Shown piece after piece: positions 12,101-27,100 of a stretch of DNA of 64,000 nucleotides (positions are counted from its first letter, which is position 1; the number at the start of each line of letters is the position of its first letter). This stretch comes from Apostichopus japonicus (Eukaryota > Echinodermata > Holothuroidea > Aspidochirotida > Stichopodidae). Made by a program: the position numbers and the translations under genes. The notes under the pieces were generated by a model, which saw only the letters and a program-made list of their open reading frames with translations, was not told where the DNA came from and searched no databases. Where the stretch lies: positions 25,317,213-25,381,212 of the forward strand of contig NC_092574.1 in NCBI RefSeq assembly GCF_037975245.1, in the 5' to 3' direction.

Positions 12101-15100
12101 TGGTAAATTCTTGTATAATACAGTCAGTTACAGGTGTGTATGGTACAGTCATGTTTTGTACATTCAGGTCTGGTACAGTCATGTATGGTAGTCATGTTTG
12201 TTACAGCCATATAAGCTGCAGTAATGTGGTAAAGTAATGTGGGTACAGTCAGGTTTTGTACAGTCGTTTGGTAACGTCATGCATGGTAAAGTCATGTTCT
12301 GTACAGTCATGTATGGTACAGTCAAGTATGACACAGTCATGTATGGTACAGTCATGTATGGTAAAGTCATGTATGGTACAGTCATGTGTCGTGCAGTCAG
12401 GTGTGGTAGTCAGGTTTGGTACAGTTATGTACAGTCAGGTTTGTTGCAGTCATGTTTGTTACAGTCATATGAGGTTTAGTTATGAGGTACAGTCATGTAT
12501 ATATGTTACAGTCATGCTTTATGTTTTATGCTTTATTTATACAATTATGTATGGTACAGTCATGTCTTATACAGTCACAAGCACAAGCAAAGGCATATCA
12601 CACACATACACAGGCTGCCACCCTGGTATATGATCCTTAAGGGGTCTACAAGTAGAATATAGTAGAAATCAACTATATTATTTGGAGATACTTACATTGA
12701 GTTTACCTGTTCCTCTTCCTTCTGATCGTACCATCAGTGTGCCTTTCACTGGAGGCTAGAAGAAAAACATTTGGTAATGAAATTATAAAGTCAGAGTATT
12801 TCCTTGATGTTTCCATTTTCTGTTATTTAAAGTTATTCACTATGTTATTCCATATATGAAATTCTGGCCTATCAAGGGTCACTCCCAAGTCAGAATATCT
12901 TCCAGTAATTGATAATGCTGATACACAGCCATGTCAACACCCACCATTTGTCATTGATGAGACATGCACAAGGAATTATTGTGTAGTAAAACCCATTGAT
13001 TATGTTAATGCTTAGTTATTGATAACTAAGCAACAGTTCTATGTTTGAACGCATTTTTAAGGTTATTATCGAAAGTTTGGAGACTGTATGGCTACATAAA
13101 GCCCCAAATAGAATGATACAGAATCAAGTTTGGTAAGTTTGCTTATTGAATACATTTCACATAACTTACTGTGGCATGCCTCTGGACCAAAGCATTTTCC
13201 CTTGTGAAGTGGAAGTCTTCTCTATAATCATCCCCTTGTTCAATGAAAACATGCATGTCTATTTCACCTGCATCAATCAGAACAGCATACTCAGAGAGGG
13301 CTTGCAGTGCTATAATTGTATCCTGCAACAAAGGAGCACAACATAGTTTTGTATTAAACCTTTGGAAGGTAAACATGAATTTACATATCAAAAGCCACAT
13401 CTGAATTCCTCTCAGGCAGCACATTACTAAAGTGATATTACCTTTGTAAATTCACTGTAATTTCAAGCAAGAACACAGGAAAGCTGGAAGCGGCTGATAA
13501 GAAGGAACTTACTTGAAAGAAAATTATTGGCCTAGCTTAAATACCTTTTCATCTTTTTATTCAAATCATCTTTGCATATCTTTTGTACATCTAAGTAAAG
13601 TATTTACATCATTTACATAACTTAGATGACAAGCAAGAACCCAGGAATGAACGCATTAGTGAATAAAGGCAAGCAAGAACCTAATGCTGATATTAATTGC
13701 TTTTAATTTATATAAGAATATTGACTTTAAATAAGACTATACTGTGTACATTAGATGAAATTGTATTTTCCACTTGTAAAAAAAAAAAAAAATTGTGCAA
13801 ACTTGTTGCAATTCTCTCTTCTTTAAAGTTTTTTTACCAAAAAAATTTTGGAAATCAGGAAAAGGAACACCAATTGGGAATATTTAATAACACATTTAAC
13901 CTAGAAAGCTTGGAGAGTAGTTGGGCTTGAACAAATATCTCTTTGATGAGTAACACCCTACAGATCACATGACCAACAGTCCAAATTCAACCATGTAAAA
14001 CGTGGTAAGGATAGTTAATTCTGAGATTAGACGACATTTCAAAAGGGCAAAACCATGAAGAGATTCTTGTAAGACTTGTAAGAAGTGCTATCCAAGAAAA
14101 TGATAGTATCATCAGCATACTTTTATAACTCTATCTCGTTATCTAAGCTTAAATATATATATTTTGTTTGACCCGGTAACAATGCAGCTTTAATTGAACA
14201 AACAGAGTACAATGAAACTTATTTAAGAAAATGTTATGTTTTGTGCTAATGTCCTTTCCAATGTTTAAATGAAAGCATGATATCCTTTAACAAATGCAAT
14301 CTTCTGTGAATCTTGCTGATCTTACACAAACATGTTCCCTTTGTATCCTTAAATGAACAAAAAGCAAGACATATTATAATCTACTATTATAGTCTACCTG
14401 GGTAGAGGCAAATCCACCTCCATAATTCTGTTGCTTGGACAACCACTTCACTATTGAATGGCTATATGCGACATCCCCAAGGGCTAACTGGGCCAAGAGA
14501 GCATAGCCAGTTGTCTCAACAGAGATAGCAGATGGACGCACTCTATACCAGTAAGGCTTTGAACTGTCAGATAAGCTGGATGCATCTGCTGTCCAATAGC
14601 GGAGACCATTTTCTGTAAAGAGCAATGAAAACACATGAAAGCAAGTACACAACGTAAAGAAAGAAACTTGACAGCGAACAAACTCCAATACTGTTACATT
14701 GTACAGACATAAGAAAAATTGAACTATCCAACACAAATTTGACAATGTACAAAATAAAGAAAGTTGACCATGAAACCCCCCAAAAATGTTGGCAAAGCAC
14801 AGACAGAAAGAAAGTTATCACTGAACAAATGCAAATCAATTTGACAAAGCAAATTGCAAAGAAATTTTAATTGAATATAATATAATGGAATTTATTTGCT
14901 ACATTCCATTATTCTACATTTTGAACAGAATAGGATAAATAAGTATGGTATCAAATACAGTAAACAGTATATATAGAGTATTGAAATAAAATATATGTGA
15001 GATGGAAGTAGAAGAACCAGAAATAAATGGATACTTTTCTGGTCTGGTCCCTTTGTAACAAAGAAAGTGCAAAGAACATCACCCATCCCACACCACCCGT

Positions 15101-18100
15101 CCCCTTACAAAGACCAACAAATTCAAATCTTATGAAAAGAGAAAGAAAGAAACATAAGAGAAAAAACATAAAAGAAAAAAAAAACAAATTGAAAAGTAAA
15201 GCCAAGAAATAGTTGACAATGTACATACATTATGAAAATGACAATATACAGACACAAAGGAATTTGAAATGGTACAAACAAAAATAAACTTGATGATGAA
15301 ATACAAATAAAGTTGAAATGTATAGATAGACAGTTGTACAGTTGTACAGATTTGAAGATTGCTGGCATTGAAACACAAGAAAAGGTCACAATTACCAAAA
15401 CTACAAAGATACAAAGAATGTTGACACAAACACTGAGAAAATTTGCAATTGAAAAGCCCAATGGTTTTATCCATAATTGAAGTCCCTGACAAGATGAACA
15501 TAGTATTTTTTTCTGTAATGATTTATATAAAAACTGTGTTTGCAATAGCCTTACTACGGAATTTGCATATATCTTAGGTGCATTGTCGTGATATAAGTTA
15601 GGAAAGCCAATTAAGCTAACACTATCAATATTAGAACAGAAATGTCTTTTGTAATCCCGTGAGAACATATTCAGATTCTTGTCCTCTTTTCCTCTTTCAT
15701 GCCAAGCTTTGCTTATTCAAGGGTCACAACCTCTACTACTCCCAACAAACACTAGTGTCACAGCTTCTATAACTCTCAACAAACACTAGAATCACAGCCA
15801 CTACAACTCCAAACAAACACTAGTGCCACAGTCTCTAATACTCCAAACTAACACAAGTATCACAGCCTCTACTACTCTTAACAAACACTTATATCACAGC
15901 CTTTAATACTTTCAACAAAGGAAAGTGTTACAGCCTCTAATATTCCCAACGAACACTAGTGTCATAACCTTGTCCACTCCAAAAAATTATAGTGTCACAA
16001 CCTCTACTGCTCTCAACAAACACTAAGATCACAGCAACTACAACCCCAAACAAACACCAGTGTAACAGCCTCTACTACTTCCAACAAACACTAGTGTCAC
16101 AGTCTCTATCATCCCAACAAACACCAGTGTTACAGCATTTAATATTCCCAGCAAACAATTGTTTCATAACCTTTTTTACTCCCCCCCAAAAAATAGTGTC
16201 ACAACCTCTTATACTACCAACTAACAAAAGTATCATAGCCTCTACTACTCCCGGCAAACACTTGTATTAAATCCTCTACTACTCACAAAAAACTAGTGTC
16301 ACAGCCTCTACTACTCCTATCAAAGGAACTAGTGTCACAGCGTCTACTGCTCCCAACAAACACTTGTGTCACAGCCTCTCCTACTCTTAACAAACACTAC
16401 TATCACAGCCTCTATAACTCTCAACAAACACTAGAATGACAGCCACTACAACTCCAAACAAACACTAGGGTCACAGTCTCTAATACTCCCAACTAACACA
16501 AGTATCACAGCCTCTACTACTCTTAACAAACACTAATATCACAGCCTCTAATACTTCCAACAAACAAAAGTGTTACAGCCTCTAATATTCCCAACGAACA
16601 CTGATGTCGTAACCTTTTCCACTCCCAAAATGATAGTGTCACAACCTCTACTACTCTCAACAAACACTAGAATCACAGCAACTACAACCCCAAGCATACA
16701 CTAGTGTCACAGCCTCTACTACTTCCAACAAACACTAGTGTCACAGTCTCTACTACTCCCAACAAACACTAGTGTCACAGCCTCTACCACCCCCAACAAA
16801 CACCAGTGTTACAGCTTTTAATATTCCCAGCAAACACTTGTTTCATAAGCTTTTTTAATCCCAAAAAACAAAAGGGTCACAACCTCTTATACCCCCAACT
16901 AACAAAAGTAGCCTCTACTACCACAAACACTAGTTTTAAATCCTCTACTACTCACAAAAAAACTAGTGCCACAGTCTTAACTACTCCTGACAAAGGGAAC
17001 TAGTGTCACAGCGTCTACTACTCCCAACAAACACTTGTGTCACAGCCTCTCATAATCCCAACAAACACTAGTGTCGCAGCCTCTAATACTCCCAACAAAC
17101 ACTAGTTTCACAGCCTCTACTTCTCCAAACAAACACTTGTTTCACAGCCTCTACTACTCCCAACAAACACTAGTATCACAGCCTCTACTACTCCCAACAA
17201 ACACTAGTGTCACAGCCTCTCATTCTCCCAACAAACACTAGTGTCACAACCTCTCATTCTCCCAACAAACACTAGTGCCACAGCCTCTACTACTCCCAAC
17301 AACCACTAGTGTCTACTACCCCCAACAAACACTAGATAATAGAGTTTTATTCTACCAAGAAACTGTTTCCTATAATCATTGCTATGCAGTTTATCTACCG
17401 CAAAGGTATGTTCAGGTATGTGCTACTGGTCCAGAAGCTATCAAGCAAAGAAAAACGATTGGATGTTGCAATGATGATCACACTTTACCTTCATCGTAAG
17501 TATCCATTGATTTCAAACGCAAGTTTGCACGGTGCCTTTCATCACTCTGAACCAATGCTAAGGCATATGTAACAATAGCAACAGCATATGGTCTGTTAAG
17601 GTTTCTCAGTTCACCTTCCAAAAATGCCTTAGCACGACTGGTGGAATTCGCAATTCTGTCCGTCTATTGAGTCAAAGGGCAGCAAGATCACAGGTTAATG
17701 TACAATATGGCACATGGATCTTATTACTTATAAGGTAATGCTCTCCTACATGGGAAGAATTTGCTGCTAATTGTTGTTGTTTTGTCGTCCTGGTCTTGTA
17801 TTTTGTTTTCTTGTCTAAAATAAATTATAGATTAATTCTTTTATACAAGAATTATTCTCTTTTAGGGAGTGAGCACATTTTCAAGCTCAAAAGAGTGTTT
17901 TAGTTCATTCCCACTCCATTGGATATTTTTTTTCCATTCCTGATAAGAGTATTCCTGTTTGACTTTCGATGGAAGTTAATGTGTTGATTGTTCATTCATC
18001 GAAACCATGATTTGCATGGTTATAGTTTGTTACTAAATTGTCTTTCATGTAGATAATTATACAGGATCTTTTAAATGTTGCGGAAATATTTTCATGAAGT

Positions 18101-21100
18101 AATTGTTCAACAACAAATTTCTCCTGATACCATAATAAAAAAAAATAAAAAAAAACTTTTTGTATATGTGCAGGCCCTGTACAAAACACGAGCTATCAGC
18201 AGAATTTTTTATAATGTTTTGGAAACACAAAATAATCTATATCTAATGACATTGCCAAAAGAGGGAGGGGTGTGGGGAGTTCAATATTTAATTCCTATAT
18301 AAAATGAAACACATTAAAACTAACTGCGGAATTAAAATACTTAAAGGTCTATGGACACATATGAACAACATTGTCCTAAATCACTCTAATAGGCGTTAGA
18401 AGTCATGAAAATAGCTGCAACTCCCATCCATCAAAATTGAGCAGTTTTCAAGTTGTCCCTTAATGCTAGTTTCAATTTTGAAAAAAACATCAGCTAGTTA
18501 TGCACATTGATGATGTAAAGGGAGTGACTACCTAATTTTATATTCCTTCGTCCGTTTGTTTTCCCAACTTTTGTTTCAAGGACACTGGACACAAGATGCG
18601 ATTTTTTGGAATATTGTATTGTTTTCTTTGAAAAAAAGGAACATCACATTATTCAAATGTTATATGTGGGCTTGTAATTAGGGGTAAGCCTAGTAAGGCT
18701 GATATGTCTGAGTTTCCCCGATTTATTAAACTTCAAATGTGTTCATCTTGGAAAGGCTTACCAAAACATTCTCAACATATTTTGAATGAGATTATCATAC
18801 ACAACAATGTACTGAATATGGGGCAAATTGGCTAGGTGTCCATATTACTTTAAAGCTGCAAATACTGGAATTATGTGTTAAAATGCACTGAAATCATAGA
18901 CATGGCTTAAGGCAGAGGAGTAGGACACGTTGAATCTCACCAAAGTAACACATTCACATTCATGGATTGAAATCAAGACAAAGGCAGTAAGAGTAGCATC
19001 TCCCTGAACACCTCCCTGAAAGAGAAAACAAGCGTCACTAAGAAGAAACTTCAATAATGAGGATGAAACTGCAATATCACACTGTTAGACCACACATTCA
19101 TGAAACATAAAACTAAATGTTAAAATCCTTCTTCTTTAAACTCTTTACCGTGCTTCAATTTACATTATGTATAAGTATTCAGCTATGTTTGTCAGAGCAA
19201 CCTGAGTGTGAACATTTAAAAAGACAACTGAGGTCATTGTTATCTTATAAACTAAGACACCCAATTCTCGTATTTGGTACATAAACTACTGTGTATACTG
19301 ATATATAGATCCACAGTGAGAACAGGAAGGTTTCAGAATATCTTATTATTTGTTCTGATTTTCCACAGCAGGTACTGTGAATTTGTTATCAGTGCTTTCA
19401 TAGGTTTGGAAGCATCAAAATAAAGTGAATTTGAAAATAAAAGTGACCGGGAAGAAGTCTAAGATTACATACTGCTTGACCTCTTACCATGGCAACCCGG
19501 CTTAAACCAAATTTCTTTCCTAAATATAAATATTTGGCCTATATGTTACAACCTTTACTTTTGATGTCATGCTGGCAACCAGCATCTTACCTGCATATAG
19601 TGACATAGAACTTCTGAAGGTAGTTTATCTGTATTTCTTGTTTTTGATCTTTTGATTTTTTTTAACAAGTTTGGACCCTCCATCGTACATCATCCCTCTT
19701 CAAGGTTATCAAATGTTATGTAATCTTGGTACATTGCATCCAAATTGTTTGTTGTTTCTTAAATATTATGTATTTATTTGAAATTTGATAACACCAGCTT
19801 TCAATATAGGTTAAGTACAAGAAAGCAGACGGGAACCCCTTCCAACAGTTACTTGCCATGAAATACATCCCACATGCAGCACAGGAGTAGTTTGCAAGCT
19901 AACCCTGGCTGGAGTTCATACTGCAGATGGAGAACAGTTAAAAATCTTAGCAGAGTCAGTTCATAGAAGGTAACATATGGAATTTGTCAACAGATAAGAT
20001 AAGCAGAACTTGTTTCTGACAGAAAACAAAAACAATGACAAATGGAAAAACTAAATATACAAATGGGGAGTCCAGAGATGACAGGTTAACCATTTCCTAA
20101 GGTCAAGAGGTGACAATATAAGCAATACCATTGTAGCAGCTCAACCGTCATACCTAGTACCCAGAGAAGTTTAGTTTAGTCTTGTACAGCATAATCCCTT
20201 GGAAAACATACTTGTGAAAGTAGCTGAGTCTAAACTCTATCGGCATGATTTCATGGACTCAAAGGGTAAGCTTAATGAAAAACTGATCAAAGTCCTAAGA
20301 CAGCCATAAGTTGGAAAGCTCCCACTTCACAAAATGTGAATTACATATTTTGGTATGTACCTATGCTGACCTTTGACCTCCACCTACAACAGCAAGATGG
20401 TTTACTACATATGGAGAAGTCAAATCAGCATTCGTTTAACCTCTTCATTGCGACCTGACCGTTAGAAATGTTATAGTGTTTGACTTCTGCAAACCTTATA
20501 TGAGCCTTTCATCTTTATCAAAAGTAGATAACTTTACTTATCATTTGCAAATCTACCATGCAGACCCAAAAGGACATTTGAACTCCTCCCAAAACAACAT
20601 GGTTCTTTATAAAAAAAAAATGCTCTATATGAGCAATGTGATGTAACCTCTTACAAGGTTTGTGTTTATAAGGCTTTACATAGTGTGGGCTTCGATGACC
20701 CCAAATGAACTTTGACATCCCAAAGAACAATAAGTTACTTGTACTCATTATATGGAAGGCACATGCTCAATATAAAAACCAATAAGTTTCCTATCTGGTA
20801 ATATCATGCTTACAAGGATTTCAAGTTTTGACCCATTGGATGGGCAACCTACGGCCTGCGGGTAGCATGTGGCACGCCAGTGATATTTTTGCAGCCCGTG
20901 AGATGTCTCAAGAAAAGGAACACAAATCAATCTATTTGACATCAGCACAGAAAACGAGCTAGCTGCCTTGAATTTATCGTCACCAATGATGCTGTCAGGT
21001 AGGCTCATTATCCCCATTAATTATCAACTGTATTGACATTATGTTTTTGTGAATACAGATTAAGTACACATACCTATTGCTTGGAGGTCCTCGGAATGAA

Positions 21101-24100
21101 AGATTTGAATCATCAGCAGGTCGTTGGTTAGGTGCAATGCAGTCAATTTTTCACTCCTTATATCTGGCCCATTCATTGGTTGTCCACCCCTGCCTTAAAT
21201 GAACTCTGACCTACACCAAATTGTGCAAACACAGTGCACTACATAAGGCTTTCCCACAATGTTTATATGAGCTCCTTTGAGCCGGAGATACCAGCATTTT
21301 TAATAATTCACACTTTGCCCTCTGCTGACCCAAATGCCCTTTGACCTTCAGTCAAACAATAGGGTTTTCGTAAACATAGGAAAGCCACGTGCAAAATGTA
21401 AGAGCTATTTAAGTCCCAATCTGGGGCTACAGTGTTTTGATATATTCACATTTTGCCCTCTACCGGCTTCAAGAGCCTTTGACAAACACTCAAGACATTG
21501 TTATTTTTTTTTATTAAAGATGGGGAAGCCACATCCATAATATGAGAACTGCAGGTATATTGTGTTCACATGTTAGGGTGTAGCCAACATACACATGCGA
21601 TCCCAAGCACACGCATACGATATTGACTGCACTGCTTACTTGCCTGCCTGTGGCATGTTACCAACTAGAAAACCATGTGGTTCTGATGCCCACACATATT
21701 CATACTGTGGTAAGCCATTTCTGTTAATATTCATGAAAAAACAAAAATCTGTAATTGCCACCGCACAACCATACCTTTTTTCACCTTAAACACTTGTCAC
21801 AGTATTCTTCAGCTACATACACACAATACATGTGCCGTTTTAGGTGCCATTTTGGTTTTATGTTGTTGTAGCGGAAGTGTCGAATTTTACACTATAAAAA
21901 GTCATAAATGGTTATCAACAACAGTTAACATAATGACAGTATTTTGCATGATGTATGGTGTTAGGATGTATTACTACACTATGCTTTAGATACATATCCT
22001 ATCTTAGCTAAGATTATGCCCTTTAATGTTTTTCCCATTAACTCAACTATAAAGTAGTGTTGCTGAGACAAGGACTTACAGAACCGAAATGGCGGCAAGT
22101 TCTTTTGCAATGTAAATCAGTTTTTCATATCATATAAATGCAAACTTTTCTCATATCTATTGTTACGAGGGCCCATTGTAGCCTAACGCTAGTTACTGCT
22201 AGTGAGGAACCTAATGTTATTATATAGAAAGTATCTGAAATGGCCTACGTGACAATCAATACTTGAGAAATTAGGTCGGGTTAACGTCAGGATGTTACTT
22301 ATGTAATGAGCAATACACGATTGTTCTGGTATATTCCTTATAATGACGCGCTGGTCTCGGGTTAGCGTCGGTTTACGTGAAGTCCCGTCCCGTTGCGCTG
22401 TGCACACATCTTCGTGGATTCTCTGGAATGTTCGCAAGATATGCAAAGGACTTCCAAGAATAGAGAAACTGGGTCAAGTGTATCTAGAAAGATCTAGATG
22501 ATTCTTGACATGGCGAATCGTATAAAAAACCCGCCCAGATCGGAGAGTTTCTCAGTTTCTGAACGAATACAAGCGACGACACATATTATACCATTCTACT
22601 ATATATCGTCAGTGCTCAACTGCCAGTAATTTCTGAGGGATTGAGATATCGATACCAAGATTGATTCTACACTTCCATTCAGAAGTTGGAAGAGGACTTT
22701 GCTGTGAAAGTACAGTTTTCCAGTCTTTATTTCGGAGAAGGTGAAGAATTTCTGTCTCCGTTGAGGAAGTCCGTTACGCCAAGAGTTGGTGGCTATAAAG
22801 CTGATTTTGGACTGACTCTGGTAATATTTAGTCGGCGAGAAGTTCGACTTGAGCTTCACTCGATTGTGGCTGGAAGTCCGTCTTCTATTTTGGAGCATTG
22901 CCGGAAAGAAGGTGACTGTTGTTTCTGGGATCGCGAGAAACTTCGTCGAGGACCAGTGAATTTCGCGGTACAACGGACCGAGAATCGTCGTCATCAAGGT
23001 CGTGGCCGCTGAGGGATATCGCCGTTGGAAGAGACCAGCGTGTTTTAAAGTGTATCCTATCTTGTTAAGTTTGTGAGTGATTTTCTATATATTTGTAATT
23101 ACCACTTGTTGTTGTCGGTTCAAACTGCATTGTTCAATATAGTTTACGTTCTCATTCAAATTTTCTAGACTCGTCAATTTGTCTGTGTTCCTTACGGAAA
23201 CGAACCCAGGCTTATGTCTCGTTAAAAATTAATTATCGAGACCTCTCGCATTCCAACGTAACACTATTAACAAAATTATAATAACACAACTTTGACAGAG
23301 GATATACAATATTTAAGCATCTTTTAAATCATCAAAACTTGACTCTGCATGGCAAGAGCGCCTTTACTTAAGTTTTGTTTACTGCAAAACAAAAACACCA
23401 TTACCTCAAGCTTAAAATTGCAATTTTATTTAAGATGGGGGCACTGGCTCAAACTTTACAGGGGAAATGCTTTCAGTATTTATTATCACTTCTAACATTT
23501 ATTAACTCCTATCCCCTATGGGTTGGTGGGCAGGTACTGAAAAGGAACCCTTTGTAAAGAAATATACAATAAATAGCGATGGTATTTTGGATGCATGCCC
23601 GAAGTGACAACAATAATGAAAAAAAAAAACTCTTATAGCAATTACAGGCCTATGCCTTGGTGTCTTAATCTATACAATTATATCAACTACTCTGCTAGCC
23701 CCCACCCACACAGTTTTATGGGAGATTTAATTAGGTTACATTTGCATATTTTAATGGTGTAGTATTATATTTTGTTTAAGTACAGCATAATAATAAGTAC
23801 AATTTATGACCCTCCCATATGTTAAACTTTCAAGTCAACTAATTAAAAACATCTCTTTCCCCTATGTGCAAGACCGTTCCACCTTAGAAGGGTTTTTTTC
23901 ATTTTGAAGTCATTAGAAGAAAAAAACTGTCCACTCGGTTCGCACCTCCCAATCAAATTTTTGGAAGGATCCCTGGGTTATCGTTTTGTTCGCTAAACTC
24001 ATTGATAGGTCCCATGAAAAGGTTTACTTTGGTCCACTTACAGAAAAAAAGAAATCAAAGTTTGGAGAAGTCCCCAGGGTTGATCTTGAATAATTATTTT

Positions 24101-27100
24101 CAGACCCCATGAGAGCTCTGATGCTGTTGCAAATCAGAACACCGATTAAGATATTATAACACCTTCTTGCTCTTACCTGGATCTAAATATCAGTTTACAC
24201 AGTAGTTAATGTACAAAATACGAGAAATCGGGTGGCTAAGGACACCAATGGTCCTCTCGCTTCAGTGTGGACACTGAAAATGACAACTGAGGGCATTGTT
24301 ATCTCCTAAGCTAAGGACACCAACGGTCCTGTTATCTGGGTGTGGAAACTCTCATTATCCAAGGTCACCAATGGTCCGCTTACTTGGGTGTGGACACTAA
24401 AATATGACAACTGAGGGCTTGATACCTCATTAGCTAAAGACACTATCTAAAATGCATAACATACATTTTAGGAACGACTGACCATTTCTCTTTGAACTTA
24501 CTGTCATCTCTCTGTTGTGAACTCTGTAAGTCTCCACAAAAGCACCATCCCATCTCTGAGCAAAATCGATTAGCCATTCAATAGCTTTACAGGTCACATT
24601 GTTATCCACAAATGCAAATTCACTAGCATGACAGAAAACTTTATTTACAAATGCAGTAAGCCTGAGGGTTCAAGAAAATATGCATAAAAAAATAAATTAT
24701 GTACGTTAGATGATCAAGATACGGTGCATTTTAACAACTGAGGATATCTCCAACTGATAAGATTGTATTTAGTAATATCCTTGGAATATTAAGATGAACT
24801 TATATGATTACAGACATAATGATAATTTGTTTAAATTCAAAACAAATTCAGCAGGCTAAACACATACACACCCACTGCCTTTTCATTGAACTCTGGCCAA
24901 GCTAATGACATGCCTTGTCATTTCACTTGGATCGTGGTATGGCTTAAGTGGAAAACAGGGAAGACGATTCTCAACTTAAGATAATTTCAACAAAGTTCAT
25001 TGCTTGTCAAGTGACTGGACAGACTAGGTGAGGGCAGTGGTGACATTAATCTGATCAGACCTATTTCAATGATGTCATGCATTTGTCATTACCTATTTCA
25101 ATAATGTCAGGTTCTTGTCATTATCGTCTGAAAGATGTCTTGGATAGGAATTGAGCAAAGGGTGTCAGCAAAATATTTGTTTGCACAACAACAAATTGGG
25201 AAACAATGTCTCTTTTGGTGAACATATTTTTCAGTGATAATAAACTCATATTTTTACTGACCAAGTGCTGCTTGGATAGTTGGGATTGGTGCCCCAAATA
25301 GAGAAAGAACCATCTGCATGTCTGTGTGTCATTTCTCTCGTGATACCTAATGCAAAAATCAAAATATGCAATCAGATCAAATTAACTCATGACAATCACA
25401 ATTACCGCAGCAATTATACTTCAGTAGCTGATGATACACACTTTCTATTTGTACCTATTTTAAGCAGTTTGCAAGGATATGCTCTGAACAACAAAGTTCA
25501 AATGTCTTAGTGATTTCTTGCCAAAATTTATAAGAAATCATTTAATACAAATTTCATTAGGTTTTTAAACTTTGACCTCATTTGATCTCAAATGAATAGT
25601 GACCTTCACAAAGAGCAACATGGTCCAAGCACTACAATAAATTTGTTAAAGGTAGGGCAAATGACTTGTAGTACTGCAACTAACTTTATGTACATTAGTG
25701 CATAGTAATTCAAATGTTTATCAATTGAGTAACACACCAACTCAGACATTCCCCTAGTAATTGTTTCTGTTATCATACAAATGTCTCTTGACCTTACCCA
25801 CCAAGAACAGGCAGAGTAGAATTGTTTTGAAAGAACACTAGTAATCTACTTTAGTTCAATAAAACACAGCGACACGTCCCTTCTCTTATGGATGGGCAAT
25901 AAATATTCTGAGAATTTTTTAAAGGGATGTCACAGAGACCACTATAAGAAAGAACTACAGTACCAAATAGCATGCAGTTATGTAACCAACTTTATGTTTT
26001 CACATATCATCTTCAATATTACCTCTGAATTACTTTTCTGTACTGCTTGTGTCAATTGACAAACTAACTTGTATAAACCTAGCTTGCTGGCGATGGGAGC
26101 AAGCGTCTAAGAGAGATGGTACAACTTTGGCAGCCCCTAACCAACTAGTCCCTGCCAAAAAGTTCCATAGAGATATATTAAAGTGCCTCCACATATAAAA
26201 TTTCAGATACCTCGCTTGATAGTTTATTGTTACAAAGCTTCAAATTTGACCTCTAAAGACATATCCTTTGACCGTTCCTTAAACAATGTTCTTCTGGAAC
26301 TCAATTTGAAGAATATAAATACAAAATCTGTATTTCAAATAGGGTGTTTACATGGGTTTCTCACATCTCTGCCTCTGCTGCAAACTTGAGCTCCACTATA
26401 AATATAGGCTTCTTGATGTCAATTTAGGGGCATCCACATACAATATTTTAGATCCATCTAACATTTTCTTGATACGATTACATGTATGCAAGCATTGCAC
26501 TACTCACACATGCATTAAAACAGACTCACGCACACATTACAGCTGGAAAATTTGTTACAGTTGAATCTAGACAGCCCATACACAATATTAAATTTTAACT
26601 TTCATTCAATGAGGGCACCTGTGTATTGTTAACAAGGCAAGCTAAAACTACACATAGAATTCAGTCTGGCATGTCATGGAATCAGTGACAAGCTTACATC
26701 AGATGTTGAACGTAACAGCCCAACAAAGTGTTTCTTACTTGTAAACTTACTTCAACGACGATTTTGCTAAGTAAGTTCATAAACGGTATCAGAAAAATAT
26801 CTCCTACCGCATGTACACTTCAAAACCCAGAGTTTCTTTCTCCTTTAATAGATGTTGTGCAAGATTGCTGTTTTCATGAGCAAGCTACTTTCCTTACTAG
26901 GGGGGATACCATGCTGGATCTTGGCTTGAGTTTTGATCCAAGCAATGTTGTTGATTTGACGGGTCTAGGTAAACTAGGGACTTCTGTAGCTTTTCTAAAG
27001 GGTACAGGTAGGATTAATTTGTTAAGAGATATGAGTGCTTCTCAGTCCTTGATTTGTTTAGCTGATAAGTTAAAGATCATTATGGAGAATGAAGTTCGGG

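Noticed and set aside
11892-12633. MTVPY/MYGTV repeat ORFs
   Set aside because: By-products of the 15-bp array.
14374-15668. Hydrophobic minus-strand ORFs that look like membrane proteins
   Set aside because: Apart from exon 17 they reflect T-rich strand composition; no conserved motif or splice structure.
15705-17335. CRISPR array
   Set aside because: The units are adjacent with no unique spacers, and the DNA is eukaryotic; this is a minisatellite.
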